21,514 bases of DNA from Bacteroidales bacterium UBA4345 (lineage in GTDB: Bacteria; Bacteroidota; Bacteroidia; Bacteroidales; Paludibacteraceae), in assembly GCA_002396385.1 (NCBI GenBank), contig DGTD01000033.1, positions 1 through 21,514 on the forward strand, read 5' to 3'. The notes under the pieces are model-generated. The model was not told the origin of the DNA. It searched no databases and saw only the letters and a program-made list of their open reading frames with translations. Of the stretch, positions 1 through 7,422 are shown piece after piece (position 1 is the stretch's first letter; the number at the start of each line of letters is the position of its first letter). Made by a program: the position numbers and the translations under genes.

Positions 1-557
1 AGCATCTTGTTGTCTGCGTCGAAGTAGTCAGCGATAACGGCTGTTGACGCGTGCTTGCGGTGTGCGGTTCCGAATGCGTCGTTGATGTAGCAGTCTGCGT
101 ATGAAGCCAAAACTTTAGAGAATTCCTTCTGTTTTGCCTTCATTTCCTTCTTTGCTGCCTCGTATGCAGGGTCTTCCTTCTCAATGCCTACTGGCTTGCC
201 TTCCTCTTCACCATAGAAGCGGAGGTTTTCCAACATCAAAACTTCTCCTGGCTTCAAAGCTGCAGCCTCTGCCTGTGCCTTCTGGCAGTCGTTAACAAAT
301 TTAACTGGAGCGCCAAGGCGTTCTGATACTGCGTCTACTATCTGACCCAATGAATATTTTGCTACAACCTGGCCCTTTGGCTTGCCCATGTGGCTCATGA
401 TGATCAATGAACCACCGTCTGCCAATACCTTCTTCAAGGTTGGAAGAGCACCCATGATACGGGTATCGTCTGCTACTTTACCATCTTTCAATGGCACATT
501 GAAGTCTACACGTACGATCGCCTTCTTACCAGCGAATTTGTAATTGTCGATTGTCAT
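1..557 (-). CDS. pgk: Phosphoglycerate kinase, N-terminal 185 residues (cut by window edge)
   Basis: Phosphoglycerate kinase makes ATP and 3-phosphoglycerate from 1,3-bisphosphoglycerate and ADP in cytoplasmic glycolysis. The visible N-terminal domain has the family hallmarks: an opening [20 protein letters not shown] with the conserved RVDFNVPL element, a DDTRI arginine motif near residue 30, the SHMGKPKG substrate loop near residues 55-62, LENLRFY near residue 120, and [15 protein letters not shown] near residue 158. These are substrate-binding segments of the 3-phosphoglycerate half. The nucleotide-binding C-terminal half lies beyond the left edge, so this is truncation by the window and not a broken gene. 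The ATG at 555-557 is the family's usual start. A 151-bp gap separates it from nfnB upstream, and that gap holds a candidate promoter and a palindrome, so it is probably transcribed on its own. Family identification is very secure. Confidence 0.97.
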   Translation of the reverse strand, partial: MTIDNYKFAGKKAIVRVDFNVPLKDGKVADDTRIMGALPTLKKVLADGGSLIIMSHMGKPKGQVVAKYSLGQIVDAVSERLGAPVKFVNDCQKAQAEAAALKPGEVLMLENLRFYGEEEGKPVGIEKEDPAYEAAKKEMKAKQKEFSKVLASYADCYINDAFGTAHRKHASTAVIADYFDADNKM

Positions 558-604
558 ATTGTTTTTATTATTAATGAATTTGTTTGTTCTTGTTAAAATC
601 CTTA

Positions 605-612
605 CAAATATA
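605..612 (-). promoter_or_regulatory. Candidate Bacteroidota -7 promoter box for pgk
   Basis: On the minus strand this reads TATATTTG, a full match to the Bacteroidota -7 consensus TAnnTTTG, 47 bases before the pgk start codon. No TTTG is seen at the -33 distance, so support is partial. The region is AT-rich and chance matches are possible. Confidence 0.4.
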
Positions 613-622
613 CGTTTTTTTG

Positions 623-635
623 CACTATTATAGTG
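623..635. promoter_or_regulatory. 13-bp palindrome upstream of pgk, possible operator
   Basis: CACTAT-T-ATAGTG is a perfect 6-bp inverted repeat around one central base. It starts 10 bases upstream of the candidate pgk -7 box, which would place it over the -33 region of that promoter. That is where a dimeric regulator could block or recruit polymerase. No regulator is known from the sequence, so the operator role is inference. Confidence 0.3.
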
Positions 636-708
636 TGTTTTTGATAACTCTTTTATAGCGCAATCTTACGTTTTTCTCAGCCTTCCCCCTCCGGGTGTCC
701 CGTTTCCT

Positions 709-2163
709 TTAGTTGCCACTCAGGTACTTGTGCATCTCGGCCGCTGCTTTCCTGCCGTCGCCCATTGCCAATATAACGGTTGCTCCGCCTCGCACAATGT
801 CGCCTCCGGCAAACAGGGTTGGTATGCTGCTCTGCAGCTTGTCGTTTACGACGATGGTGCCTTTGGCGCTGACTTCTAGCCCGGCTACCGAGTTTGGCAC
901 TATTGGGTTTGGCGATACACCAATGCTGACGATTACTACATCGACTGGTACATCGATGATGCCTCCTTCTATGGCTATTGGTGAGCGTCGGCCGCTTGCA
1001 TCAGGTTCGCCTAGCTGCATCTTCTGCAGTCGCATAGTGGTTACACGGCCTTTCTCGTCACCTATATACTCAATTGGGTTGTGCAGTGTCATGAACTCCA
1101 CGCCTTCTTCTTTTGCGTGGTGCACTTCTTCCAGGCGGGCTGGCATCTCTTCTTCCGAACGGCGGTATACCAGCATTGCACGTTCTGCTCCTAGGCGCAG
1201 GGCGGTGCGGACCGAATCCATGGCGGTGTTTCCTCCGCCTATTACAGCCACGTTCTTGCCCCTAAGTACGGGTGTGTCGCTCTCTTTGGTGTTGGCTCTC
1301 ATCAGGTTTACACGGGTCAGATACTCGTTGCTGCTCATTATGCCGATGAGGTTCTCTCCCTTTATGTTCATAAAGCGTGGCAAGCCTGCTCCGCTGGCTA
1401 CAAACAGGCCTTTGAATCCTGCTGCTTCCAAATCTTTGGTGCCGATGGTTTTCCCGACAATGGTGTTCTTCTCGAACTTTACACCCATCTTTTTCAGGTT
1501 GTCGATTTCTACGTCTACTATTTCGTTAGGCAGACGGAAACCTGGTATGCCGTATTTCAATACACCGCCAATTTCGTGCAGGGCTTCAAATACGGTTACC
1601 TCATAGCCCAGTTTGGCCATGTCGCCAGCAAATGATAGCCCGGCTGGACCTGAACCCACGGCTGCTACCTTTATGCCGTTCTTTGGCGCTGTCTGTGGTG
1701 CCTCCATTTTGCCGCTGTTACGTTCGAAGTCGGCGGCAAAACGCTCAAGGTAGCCAATGGCTACTGGTTCTTTCTTCAGTTTCAATTTGTAGAAACACTG
1801 GCTTTCGCATTGCTTCTCTTGTGGACATACACGGCCGCATACTGCCGGCAGCGCGCTGGTCTGGCGCAACACTTTTGCTGCTTCCACATATTCTCCACGC
1901 TCAATGTTTTTAATAAAACCTGGTATGTTGATGCCTACCGGACAGCCTTCCATACAGGTCGGATTCGGACAGTCCATGCAACGGGTAGCCTCTTTCCTTG
2001 CCTGTTCTTCGGTCAGACCCTGGTTGACCTCGTCGTAACTGCGGGCGCGTATTTTTGCGTCCAATTCGTTCATCTTTACGCGTGGCGTGCTTGTCCGCTC
2101 TTTACCGCTGATGCTTTTGCGCAACTCGTCGCGCCATGCTTCGTTTCTATCTTCTAATGCCAT
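709..2163 (-). CDS. nfnB: NfnB-like iron-sulfur flavoprotein (GltD family), NADP(H) subunit
   Basis: This 484-residue protein belongs to the GltD-like family of FAD/NADP(H) oxidoreductases with an N-terminal iron-sulfur domain. Cysteines at 62, 65, 70 and 74 and at 109, 113, 119 and 123 can carry two [4Fe-4S] clusters. GSGPAGLS at 170-177 is the FAD-binding glycine motif, GGGNTAMD at 309-316 the NADP(H)-binding motif, and FAGGDIVRG near 451 the second FAD contact. It follows an FNR-like flavoprotein gene by 89 bp. That pairing, and the CPQE stretch within the second cysteine group, fit the Nfn complex, which couples NADH and reduced ferredoxin to NADP+ reduction. No large glutamate synthase subunit gene is present in the window. 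The automated label would be glutamate synthase small subunit. The family is certain and the Nfn assignment is likely but inferred. Confidence 0.85.
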   Translation of the reverse strand: MALEDRNEAWRDELRKSISGKERTSTPRVKMNELDAKIRARSYDEVNQGLTEEQARKEATRCMDCPNPTCMEGCPVGINIPGFIKNIERGEYVEAAKVLRQTSALPAVCGRVCPQEKQCESQCFYKLKLKKEPVAIGYLERFAADFERNSGKMEAPQTAPKNGIKVAAVGSGPAGLSFAGDMAKLGYEVTVFEALHEIGGVLKYGIPGFRLPNEIVDVEIDNLKKMGVKFEKNTIVGKTIGTKDLEAAGFKGLFVASGAGLPRFMNIKGENLIGIMSSNEYLTRVNLMRANTKESDTPVLRGKNVAVIGGGNTAMDSVRTALRLGAERAMLVYRRSEEEMPARLEEVHHAKEEGVEFMTLHNPIEYIGDEKGRVTTMRLQKMQLGEPDASGRRSPIAIEGGIIDVPVDVVIVSIGVSPNPIVPNSVAGLEVSAKGTIVVNDKLQSSIPTLFAGGDIVRGGATVILAMGDGRKAAAEMHKYLSGN

Positions 2164-2252
2164 ATATGTTTTCTTTTGTTAAGACCCTGTCCTCCCGGCC
2201 GGTTCCTGCTCTGTTGGCGGTTTTTGACCTGGCCATTGGTGGAAAGGGAGGT

Positions 2253-3071
2253 TTATTTGCCAATTTTGTATAGGTCTTCTTTCTCCAATTCTTTATATGC
2301 ACCCAAACGCATCATCATCTCGTCGAAATCTACTTGGTGGGCGTCGAATTCCGGACCGTCTACACATACGAATTTGGTCTTCCCTCCTACTGTAACACGG
2401 CAGGCTCCGCACATTCCTGTACCGTCGACCATAATGGTGTTTAACGATGCTATGGTTGGCAAGTTGTATTTCTTGGTCAAAAGTGAGACAAACTTCATCA
2501 TTATGGCTGGTCCTATAGTGACGCACAAGTCGACTTTCTCGCGGAGGATGACTTCTTCTATTCCGTTGGTTACTAAACCTTTTTTTCCTGCACTGCCGTC
2601 ATCGGTCATAATGATGACTTCGTCGGCCAGCTCACGCATCTGTTTTTCTAGAATGATGAGGTCTTTGTTTCGGGCGGCCAGTACTACAATTACCTTGTTG
2701 CCTGCCTTTTTCATGCCTTCCACAATTGGCAATAGGGGAGCTACGCCAACTCCGCCACCGGCACACACTACGGTCCCGTATTTTTCTATATCTGTTGGCT
2801 TCCCCAGTGGACCTACCAAATCGGTCAGTTCGTCTCCTACGTTCAGGTCGGTCAGCTTGGTACTTGAAACTCCTACACGTTGTGCTACCAGTGTTATGGT
2901 CCCTTTCTTCTCATCGGCCGAGGCTATAGTCAGCGGAATGCGCTCTCCGTTTTCTCCTACACGCACAATCACGAAGTTTCCTGGTTTGCGCGCTTTGGCA
3001 ATGAGTGGAGCTTCAACCTCCAACTTTACCACGTTCTCCGAAAAGAATTCCTTGTCTACGATTTTGTACAT
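2253..3071 (-). CDS. nfnA: NfnA-like FAD/NAD-binding, [2Fe-2S] oxidoreductase subunit
   Basis: This 272-residue protein is of the ferredoxin-NADP reductase type found in NfnA, SudB and the dihydroorotate dehydrogenase electron-transfer subunit PyrK. RIPLTIAS at 44-51 is the FAD-binding motif. VVCAGGGVGVAPLLP at 101-115 is the NAD-binding glycine loop. Near the C-terminus DGTGMCGACRV, with C221, C224 and later C236, forms the [2Fe-2S] site. In studied NfnA proteins one ligand is an aspartate, and D216 is placed to serve. The reading frame stays open upstream to 3260, but I chose the ATG at 3069-3071: the extra 63 residues look non-coding, overlap the end of the symporter gene, and family members begin at this MYKIVDKEFF-like start. 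It lies 89 bp upstream of nfnB and is probably co-transcribed with it. Confidence 0.87.
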   Translation of the reverse strand: MYKIVDKEFFSENVVKLEVEAPLIAKARKPGNFVIVRVGENGERIPLTIASADEKKGTITLVAQRVGVSSTKLTDLNVGDELTDLVGPLGKPTDIEKYGTVVCAGGGVGVAPLLPIVEGMKKAGNKVIVVLAARNKDLIILEKQMRELADEVIIMTDDGSAGKKGLVTNGIEEVILREKVDLCVTIGPAIMMKFVSLLTKKYNLPTIASLNTIMVDGTGMCGACRVTVGGKTKFVCVDGPEFDAHQVDFDEMMMRLGAYKELEKEDLYKIGK

Positions 3072-3129
3072 TATTGTGTTTTGTATTTGTTTTATTTTCT
3101 TTTCTGTGTTTGGGGCATGGTGCTGTTCT

Positions 3130-3143
3130 GTCTGTAAACAGAC
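3130..3143. promoter_or_regulatory. Inverted repeat in the nfnA leader
   Basis: GTCTGT and ACAGAC form a perfect 6-bp inverted repeat with an AA spacer, 58 bases before the nfnA start and just downstream of a candidate -7 box. A run of six C (plus strand) abuts it, and a GGGG at about 3111-3114 could extend a longer fold. It could be an operator or a 5' leader hairpin. It is not followed by a T-run in the transcribed direction, so it is not a usual terminator. Confidence 0.3.
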
Positions 3144-3153
3144 CCCCCTTTTG

Positions 3154-3161
3154 CAAAAATA
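3154..3161 (-). promoter_or_regulatory. Candidate -7 promoter box for nfnA-nfnB
   Basis: On the minus strand this reads TATTTTTG, matching TAnnTTTG, 82 bases before the chosen nfnA start. It sits in the 182-bp gap after the symporter gene. No -33 TTTG is seen, so the call rests on the -7 match and position only. Confidence 0.35.
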
Positions 3162-3253
3162 CGGTTTTATTTTTGCTTTTTGCTTTATTGTTTGGTTAAA
3201 ACATGCCCTATTTGTCTCTGTCTCTGTTGCCGGCGGTTGGTCTGACGGCTGTT

Positions 3254-4687
3254 TTACCACCTGTTGTGGTGGCGTTGCTTCATTTTCTTTTTCAAACGTC
3301 GTTCTTTTGCGAGTTGCTCAATGGTTATTTCACTTTTGTCCCATTTGTTCAGCCCGTTTTTGTCCCAAAGGTATTTTCTGGTTTCTTTGACTAGAACATT
3401 TGAAAGTAGCAGTAACGAGATTAAGTTTGGTATGGCCATTAGTGCGTTCATACAGTCTGCGATGTTCCATACAGCGCTCAAACTCAGTATAGAGCCGATG
3501 AGTATCGCTATTACAAATACCACTCTGTACGAGGTTATCCACTTTTTGCCTCCCAGGTATTCTATGGCTTTTTCTCCGTAATACGACCACCCTAGCAATG
3601 TCGAGAAGGCGAAAGTGAAAAGGCCTATTGTAAGGACTGTCGGCCCTACTACTGGTATGGTTCCGAATACCGAGCGCATCATGGCCGTTCCTGCTTTAAA
3701 TTCTATTTCCGGATGGGCAATCATACAGCTCACTATCACTATTCCGGTCATTGCGCAAATTATCACGGTATCCCAAAAAGTGCCTGTCATTGAAACTAGG
3801 GCTTGCCTGACCGGATTTTTTGCTTTGGCGGCAGCTGCGACAATTGGTGCTGAACCCATTCCCGATTCGTTTGAAAAGAGCCCTCGCGAAACTCCGTAGC
3901 GGATGGTGTTGATAAGCATCCCTCCTGTGAAACCGGCTCCAGCTGCCGATGGGTCGATGGCAGATGTTATTATCAGGTCGATGGCTGATGTGAGATAGGC
4001 ATGGTTGCAGATGATGATGTAGATGCAGCCTATTATATAGAAGACCGCCATAAATGGCACTATCAGACCACAGGCTCTCGATATGCTCTTAACGCCTCCA
4101 AGCATTACGCTGCCTACCAGCACCGTGGTGATGGCCCCTGTCTTCCAGGTGGCAATGCCGAAGTCGGCCTTCATCAGGTCGGCTACTGCGTTGGCTTGCA
4201 CCATGTTGCCTATGCCGAATGTGGCTATCGCCGTGAATATGCAGAACAAGATGGCGAGCCATTTCATACCCAATCCTCTTTCTAGTGCATACATCGGCCC
4301 GCCCAACATTTCGCCATTCGAAGTGCGTACCCTGAATTTAACGGCCAGCAATCCCTCTCCATATTTTGTGGCCATTCCTAACAGCCCGGTCAGCCAGCAC
4401 CAGAATACGGCCCCTGGGCCTCCGAGTGCTATGGCTGTCCCAACGCCTACCAGATTGCCGGTACCTATGGTTGCTGCAAGTGCTGTCGCAAGAGCCCGGA
4501 ATGCGCTAATGTCTCCCGACTTGCTTTTGTCTTTCTTAAAAGTGAGTTTTATTGCTGTTATGATGTGGCGCTGTGGAAAATGTAGCCTGATGGTCAGGTA
4601 TATGTGCGTACCCACCAAAAGTGCAATCAGGGGCCAGCCCCATAAAAGTCCGCTTATCTCTTCTGTTAGTTTTGCGAAGTTCTCCAA
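3254..4687 (-). CDS. Sodium:alanine/glycine symporter (AGCS family)
   Basis: This 477-residue inner-membrane carrier belongs to the alanine/glycine:cation symporter family, which imports small neutral amino acids with Na+. The family signature GTGNLVGVGTAIALGGPGA lies near residues 76-94, followed by an FWCW helix. NESGMGSAPIVAAAAK near residue 275 and FSTLLGWSYYGEKAIEYLGG near residue 362 are also typical. There are about ten or eleven hydrophobic segments, and length is normal for the family. The C-terminal tail is basic (ERRLKKKMKQRHHNRW). The start at 4687 leaves 28 bp after the HhH gene, suggesting a shared transcript with that gene and the B6 kinase. The exact amino-acid substrate cannot be read from sequence. 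Confidence 0.93.
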   Translation of the reverse strand: MENFAKLTEEISGLLWGWPLIALLVGTHIYLTIRLHFPQRHIITAIKLTFKKDKSKSGDISAFRALATALAATIGTGNLVGVGTAIALGGPGAVFWCWLTGLLGMATKYGEGLLAVKFRVRTSNGEMLGGPMYALERGLGMKWLAILFCIFTAIATFGIGNMVQANAVADLMKADFGIATWKTGAITTVLVGSVMLGGVKSISRACGLIVPFMAVFYIIGCIYIIICNHAYLTSAIDLIITSAIDPSAAGAGFTGGMLINTIRYGVSRGLFSNESGMGSAPIVAAAAKAKNPVRQALVSMTGTFWDTVIICAMTGIVIVSCMIAHPEIEFKAGTAMMRSVFGTIPVVGPTVLTIGLFTFAFSTLLGWSYYGEKAIEYLGGKKWITSYRVVFVIAILIGSILSLSAVWNIADCMNALMAIPNLISLLLLSNVLVKETRKYLWDKNGLNKWDKSEITIEQLAKERRLKKKMKQRHHNRW

Positions 4688-4715
4688 TTTGGTTGGTGTT
4701 TTTGATTTGAATAAA

Positions 4716-5114
4716 CTATTCTCTGTAATCTTCTATATGGTCTGCCCATTCTGGATTTTTCCTGATGGCATAATCCATAAATTTGAAGTAGAAATCTTCT
4801 CTGCTGTTGCTCCGCTTCATTTTTATTAGCTCTTGCGCTTCTGTTGCTGTGAATCCGACCTTTACAAATCCGCTGGAATCTAGCTGTAGGGGGTCTATCT
4901 TTCCTCGAAGCGGCCTGTTCTCTGTCTGTTTGCTCATTTGCTCCTCTAACTGCTGGAGGCGCTCTATGTCTCTTGCCGACAGCGATTCTTTACCGTCTCC
5001 CTGTTGAAAGTAGGGTAGCGCGAACCGTATAATCGCAAGAAGGATTATCAGTACAATAAGTACGATAATCCCACGTCGTTCTGTCTTTGTATAGTAAAGG
5101 AAGTCTTTCCACAT
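4716..5114 (-). CDS. Short membrane-anchored helix-hairpin-helix protein
   Basis: This 132-residue protein opens with MWKDFLYYTKTERRG, followed by one hydrophobic helix at about 17-34 (IIVLIVLIILLAIIRF). That suggests an N-terminal membrane anchor with the rest outside or at the membrane face. A charged linker follows. Residues about 73-132 (IDPLQLDSSGFVKVGF...REDFYFKF) resemble one helix-hairpin-helix unit of the ComEA-like proteins common in Bacteroidales. As I recall them, those relatives with the same opening are around twice this length and carry several HhH units, so this looks like a shortened version. It begins 4 bp after the kinase stop and ends 28 bp before the symporter start. Binding of DNA is a family expectation and not shown here. 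The gene is real with good confidence; its function is uncertain. Confidence 0.72.
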   Translation of the reverse strand: MWKDFLYYTKTERRGIIVLIVLIILLAIIRFALPYFQQGDGKESLSARDIERLQQLEEQMSKQTENRPLRGKIDPLQLDSSGFVKVGFTATEAQELIKMKRSNSREDFYFKFMDYAIRKNPEWADHIEDYRE

Positions 5115-5118
5115 AGAC

Positions 5119-5931
5119 TTATAGCAGGTAGAGGCATTTCTCGATGTTGAGACCGCAGTTCTTGTCTTGTTTCGACTTGCTGATCAAGACCATTTGTCTT
5201 ACGGCATTCATTGCGTGCTGGGTGCTTACTTTCAAATTGTCTCCCTTCTGCAGATGGGCGATTAATACTGCCGAGAATGTATCGCCAGTCCCAGGAAAGT
5301 GGGCGTCCACATAGTCGAATGTTAGCACGAAGCGTTCTTTGTCCTTGTGGTTGTAGCCGATGACGCAGTCTTTCCCTTCTATGCGCATGCTGGTAATCAG
5401 TGCCGACTTCGAACCTATTTCAAGTAGTCCGTCTAGCATTTCAACGGCCTCTTCCTCACTACAGCCTTCCTCTCTGTATTGGTGTCCCGTCAGGTAGGCC
5501 GCTTCTGTATAGTTTGGATAGACCAGGTCGGCAACCGAAATCATCTCTTTCATTACCTCTATGCGGCTTTCCTCTATTCCGTTATACAGTTTGCCCTCGT
5601 CTCCCATTATCGGGTCAAAATAGATGGTTGTGCCGTGCGACGATTGCTCTTTGCAATAATCTTTCACCAGGTCGGCCTGGCGTTTTGACACTATGAAACC
5701 CACTGCTATTGCATCGAATTTGAATCCTAGCTCTTTCCATATCGGGAACACGCCCTCAATGTAATCGGTTGTTTCCATTATGTTGAATTTCCCGTACTCG
5801 AACGGATTCGATACCAGTGCGGTGGGCAGGTTATATACCGATATGCCGTAGTACGAGAGTATGGGCAACATGGCTGCTGTTGCTACTTTACCGTAGCCAG
5901 GCATGTCGTTTATAAGGAGTATTTGGCTCAT
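5119..5931 (-). CDS. pdxY: Pyridoxal/pyridoxamine kinase (PfkB/ribokinase superfamily)
   Basis: This 270-residue cytoplasmic kinase phosphorylates vitamin B6 vitamers at the 5' hydroxyl in the salvage route to pyridoxal 5'-phosphate. Family marks are the opening ILLINDMPGYGKVA, DPIMGDEG at 106-113, PNYTEA at 139-144, and the anion-hole motif FPGTGDTF at 212-219 with D217 as the expected catalytic base. Length is normal for the family. The PdxY versus PdxK distinction is not clear by eye, so the symbol is a best fit. The HhH gene follows after 4 bp. A full match to the -7 promoter consensus sits 20 bp ahead of the start, so transcription may begin here. The de novo B6 gene pdxA is also in this window on the opposite strand. 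Confidence 0.88.
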   Translation of the reverse strand: MSQILLINDMPGYGKVATAAMLPILSYYGISVYNLPTALVSNPFEYGKFNIMETTDYIEGVFPIWKELGFKFDAIAVGFIVSKRQADLVKDYCKEQSSHGTTIYFDPIMGDEGKLYNGIEESRIEVMKEMISVADLVYPNYTEAAYLTGHQYREEGCSEEEAVEMLDGLLEIGSKSALITSMRIEGKDCVIGYNHKDKERFVLTFDYVDAHFPGTGDTFSAVLIAHLQKGDNLKVSTQHAMNAVRQMVLISKSKQDKNCGLNIEKCLYLL

Positions 5932-5951
5932 GCTATACTTTTATATTTCTA

Positions 5952-5959
5952 CAAATTTA
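5952..5959 (-). promoter_or_regulatory. Candidate -7 promoter box for the B6 kinase
   Basis: On the minus strand this reads TAAATTTG, a full TAnnTTTG match 20 bases before the kinase start, in a 49-bp gap. A start site this close would give a leader of about 10-15 bases. No -33 TTTG is seen. Confidence 0.35.
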
Positions 5960-5980
5960 CGCTATTTTAGGCATTCTAAC

Positions 5981-6886
5981 CTAATAATAGGTGTATTCGT
6001 TGATTTCCCCCTCTGTGGTTTTACCTTCTTTTATTCTGTATCTTAGGGTTTTATTGCCGTGCTGGTCGTAGTTGGAATACTCAATGTCGATTAATGAATC
6101 GGCGTTCTCTTTGTTCCCGTTGTAGTGGTATGCTGCGGTCTTGTTTCCGTGGTTGTCGTTCTCGTAGATGTACAATTCTTGCAAGTCGCCGTTCAAATAC
6201 GCCCTTTTACTGTTTTGCATACCCCATGCGTTGTATTTCAATTCTGTGGCTATGGTGCTGTCTCTACCATTGCTTTTCGTCCACATGGTTAGCCGTCCGT
6301 CCTTGTCATATGTGAAAACCTCCTTTTTCGATAGCGTGTTGTTTTGGTAGATGGCCATACCTAGCACGTTGCCCTTCTTGTCGTAGGTATACGATGCTAG
6401 AAGAGTTTTACCCTTGTCTTTGTATTCCGAGGTTTGCTTACGGCCTTTTTTGTCGTAGGTGAATTTCCATAGGCTTAGGGTGTCTGCTGGGTAGACCAAT
6501 CTGACCGATTGCACCAACCGGCCTTTTTTGTCGTAAATGTTGTCGGTCTTGCAAGTTTCTACACCTTTGTTGTCGAATGTCTTTTCTTCGAGAACTTTGC
6601 CCCTTTGCCCGACCCTGCTCTTTGTCTTTCCAATTATTGTGCTGTTACGGTCGTAAATGGTCGATTCTGTTTTGTTTCCTCTCTCGTCGAATAGGGTCAG
6701 ACGTTTCAGATAGTATTTTCTCAAGGTGTCGTTAACAATTTTGGTCTCGTATTCTGCAAAACTTTTCACTTTCCCCCTTAGTCCCATTTTCTGTGCGTCG
6801 TTCAACTGTATAGTTTTTTCAGCGCAATTGGCGGGCGTTTCAATGGCCAGTGCCAGTAGTACTAAAGTGAATAGGTGGAGCCTCAT
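5981..6886 (-). CDS. Secreted YD-repeat (RHS-like) protein of unknown function
   Basis: This 301-residue protein has a clear signal peptide (MRLHLFTLVLLALAIETPANCA, likely cut before EKTIQ), so it is exported. The mature part is a run of about nine or ten short units of the type YDKKGR or YDxxGN, spaced mostly 20-30 residues apart: near 66, 104, 118, 144, 168, 193, 218, 241 and 273. These are degenerate YD/RHS-type beta repeats, also seen in the MORN-like toxin-antitoxin-unrelated wall proteins of Bacteroidota. No enzyme motif, toxin core or anchoring signal is visible, and it stops directly after EYTYY. It starts 9 bp after the ogt stop, so it is probably translated from the same mRNA as the methyltransferase and ogt. 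The link between these functions is unknown. Confidence 0.75.
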   Translation of the reverse strand: MRLHLFTLVLLALAIETPANCAEKTIQLNDAQKMGLRGKVKSFAEYETKIVNDTLRKYYLKRLTLFDERGNKTESTIYDRNSTIIGKTKSRVGQRGKVLEEKTFDNKGVETCKTDNIYDKKGRLVQSVRLVYPADTLSLWKFTYDKKGRKQTSEYKDKGKTLLASYTYDKKGNVLGMAIYQNNTLSKKEVFTYDKDGRLTMWTKSNGRDSTIATELKYNAWGMQNSKRAYLNGDLQELYIYENDNHGNKTAAYHYNGNKENADSLIDIEYSNYDQHGNKTLRYRIKEGKTTEGEINEYTYY

Positions 6887-6895
6887 GGCGCGATA

Positions 6896-7399
6896 CTAAT
6901 TTTCAATTGAACGCAGTTTCTCGTTTATTTTCTCTTCATAGTTCGGACCTGTCCCTTTTGTCTCGCTTGTGATGCGGTGGCAGGGCTTTATCAGTACCAA
7001 AGGGTTAGTGCTGATTGCTGCCGCAATGGGACGGACCGATTCTTCTTGACCGATTTGTACGGCAAGGTCTCTGAAACTTTCGGTCTTTCCGTAGCCTATT
7101 TTGTTGAGCGCATTCCAAACCTCTTTCTGGAAGTCTGTGCCTATCAGTTCTGTTTCCAAGTTGAACGAGGTGCGTTTATGGTTTAAAAACTCTGTTATCT
7201 GTTTGCCGGCTTCTTCTAGAAGAGGTGTTTTTTCCTCAACGAATTTTTCTTTCGACAGACGCTGTAAACGGTGCTCAATGGCTGTTCGCTTGCTGTGTTT
7301 GGCCCATATGCACAAACACAGCTTTCCTTTGTGGTCGCCTATTAGAATGTCGCCCAAAGGAGTCTTTAACCGTTGTGTCTTAATGTTGTTTTCAGACAT
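6896..7399 (-). CDS. ogt: Methylated-DNA--protein-cysteine methyltransferase, divergent Ogt
   Basis: Proteins of this family repair O6-alkylguanine by moving the alkyl group to their own cysteine. The PCHRI motif places the acceptor at C140, R123 sits where the base-flipping arginine finger is expected, and GTDFQKEVWNAL near 87-98 is the usual entry to the catalytic domain. Several positions are unusual: the SY pair of the typical TxSY motif is SF here, the RAVGxA helix reads RPIAAA, and after PCHRI the usual G-LTGY-GGL stretch is replaced by TSETKGTGPNYEEK. The open frame extends to 7447 but that overlaps the upstream gene. I prefer the ATG at 7397-7399, giving 167 residues and a 23-bp gap. 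It sits between a SAM methyltransferase gene and the YD-repeat gene. Confidence 0.82.
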   Translation of the reverse strand: MSENNIKTQRLKTPLGDILIGDHKGKLCLCIWAKHSKRTAIEHRLQRLSKEKFVEEKTPLLEEAGKQITEFLNHKRTSFNLETELIGTDFQKEVWNALNKIGYGKTESFRDLAVQIGQEESVRPIAAAISTNPLVLIKPCHRITSETKGTGPNYEEKINEKLRSIEN

Positions 7400-7422
7400 G
7401 TTCAAAGCTTTTTGACCTATTC

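Noticed and set aside
690..702. Short CGGG/CCCG hairpin after nfnB
   Set aside because: The stem is only 4 bp and no T-run follows in the transcribed direction, so it does not support a terminator.
713..1606. Long plus-strand frame opposite nfnB, and similar frames opposite other genes
   Set aside because: They are antisense shadows of well-identified genes, with no domain, signal or start context of their own.
2185..2200. CCGGCCGG palindrome between nfnA and nfnB
   Set aside because: It is a short GC-only palindrome of a kind that occurs by chance, with no promoter signal beside it.
3072..3260. 63-codon N-terminal extension of NfnA
   Set aside because: It overlaps the end of the symporter gene and reads like translated leader; the FNR-like domain begins at MYKIV.
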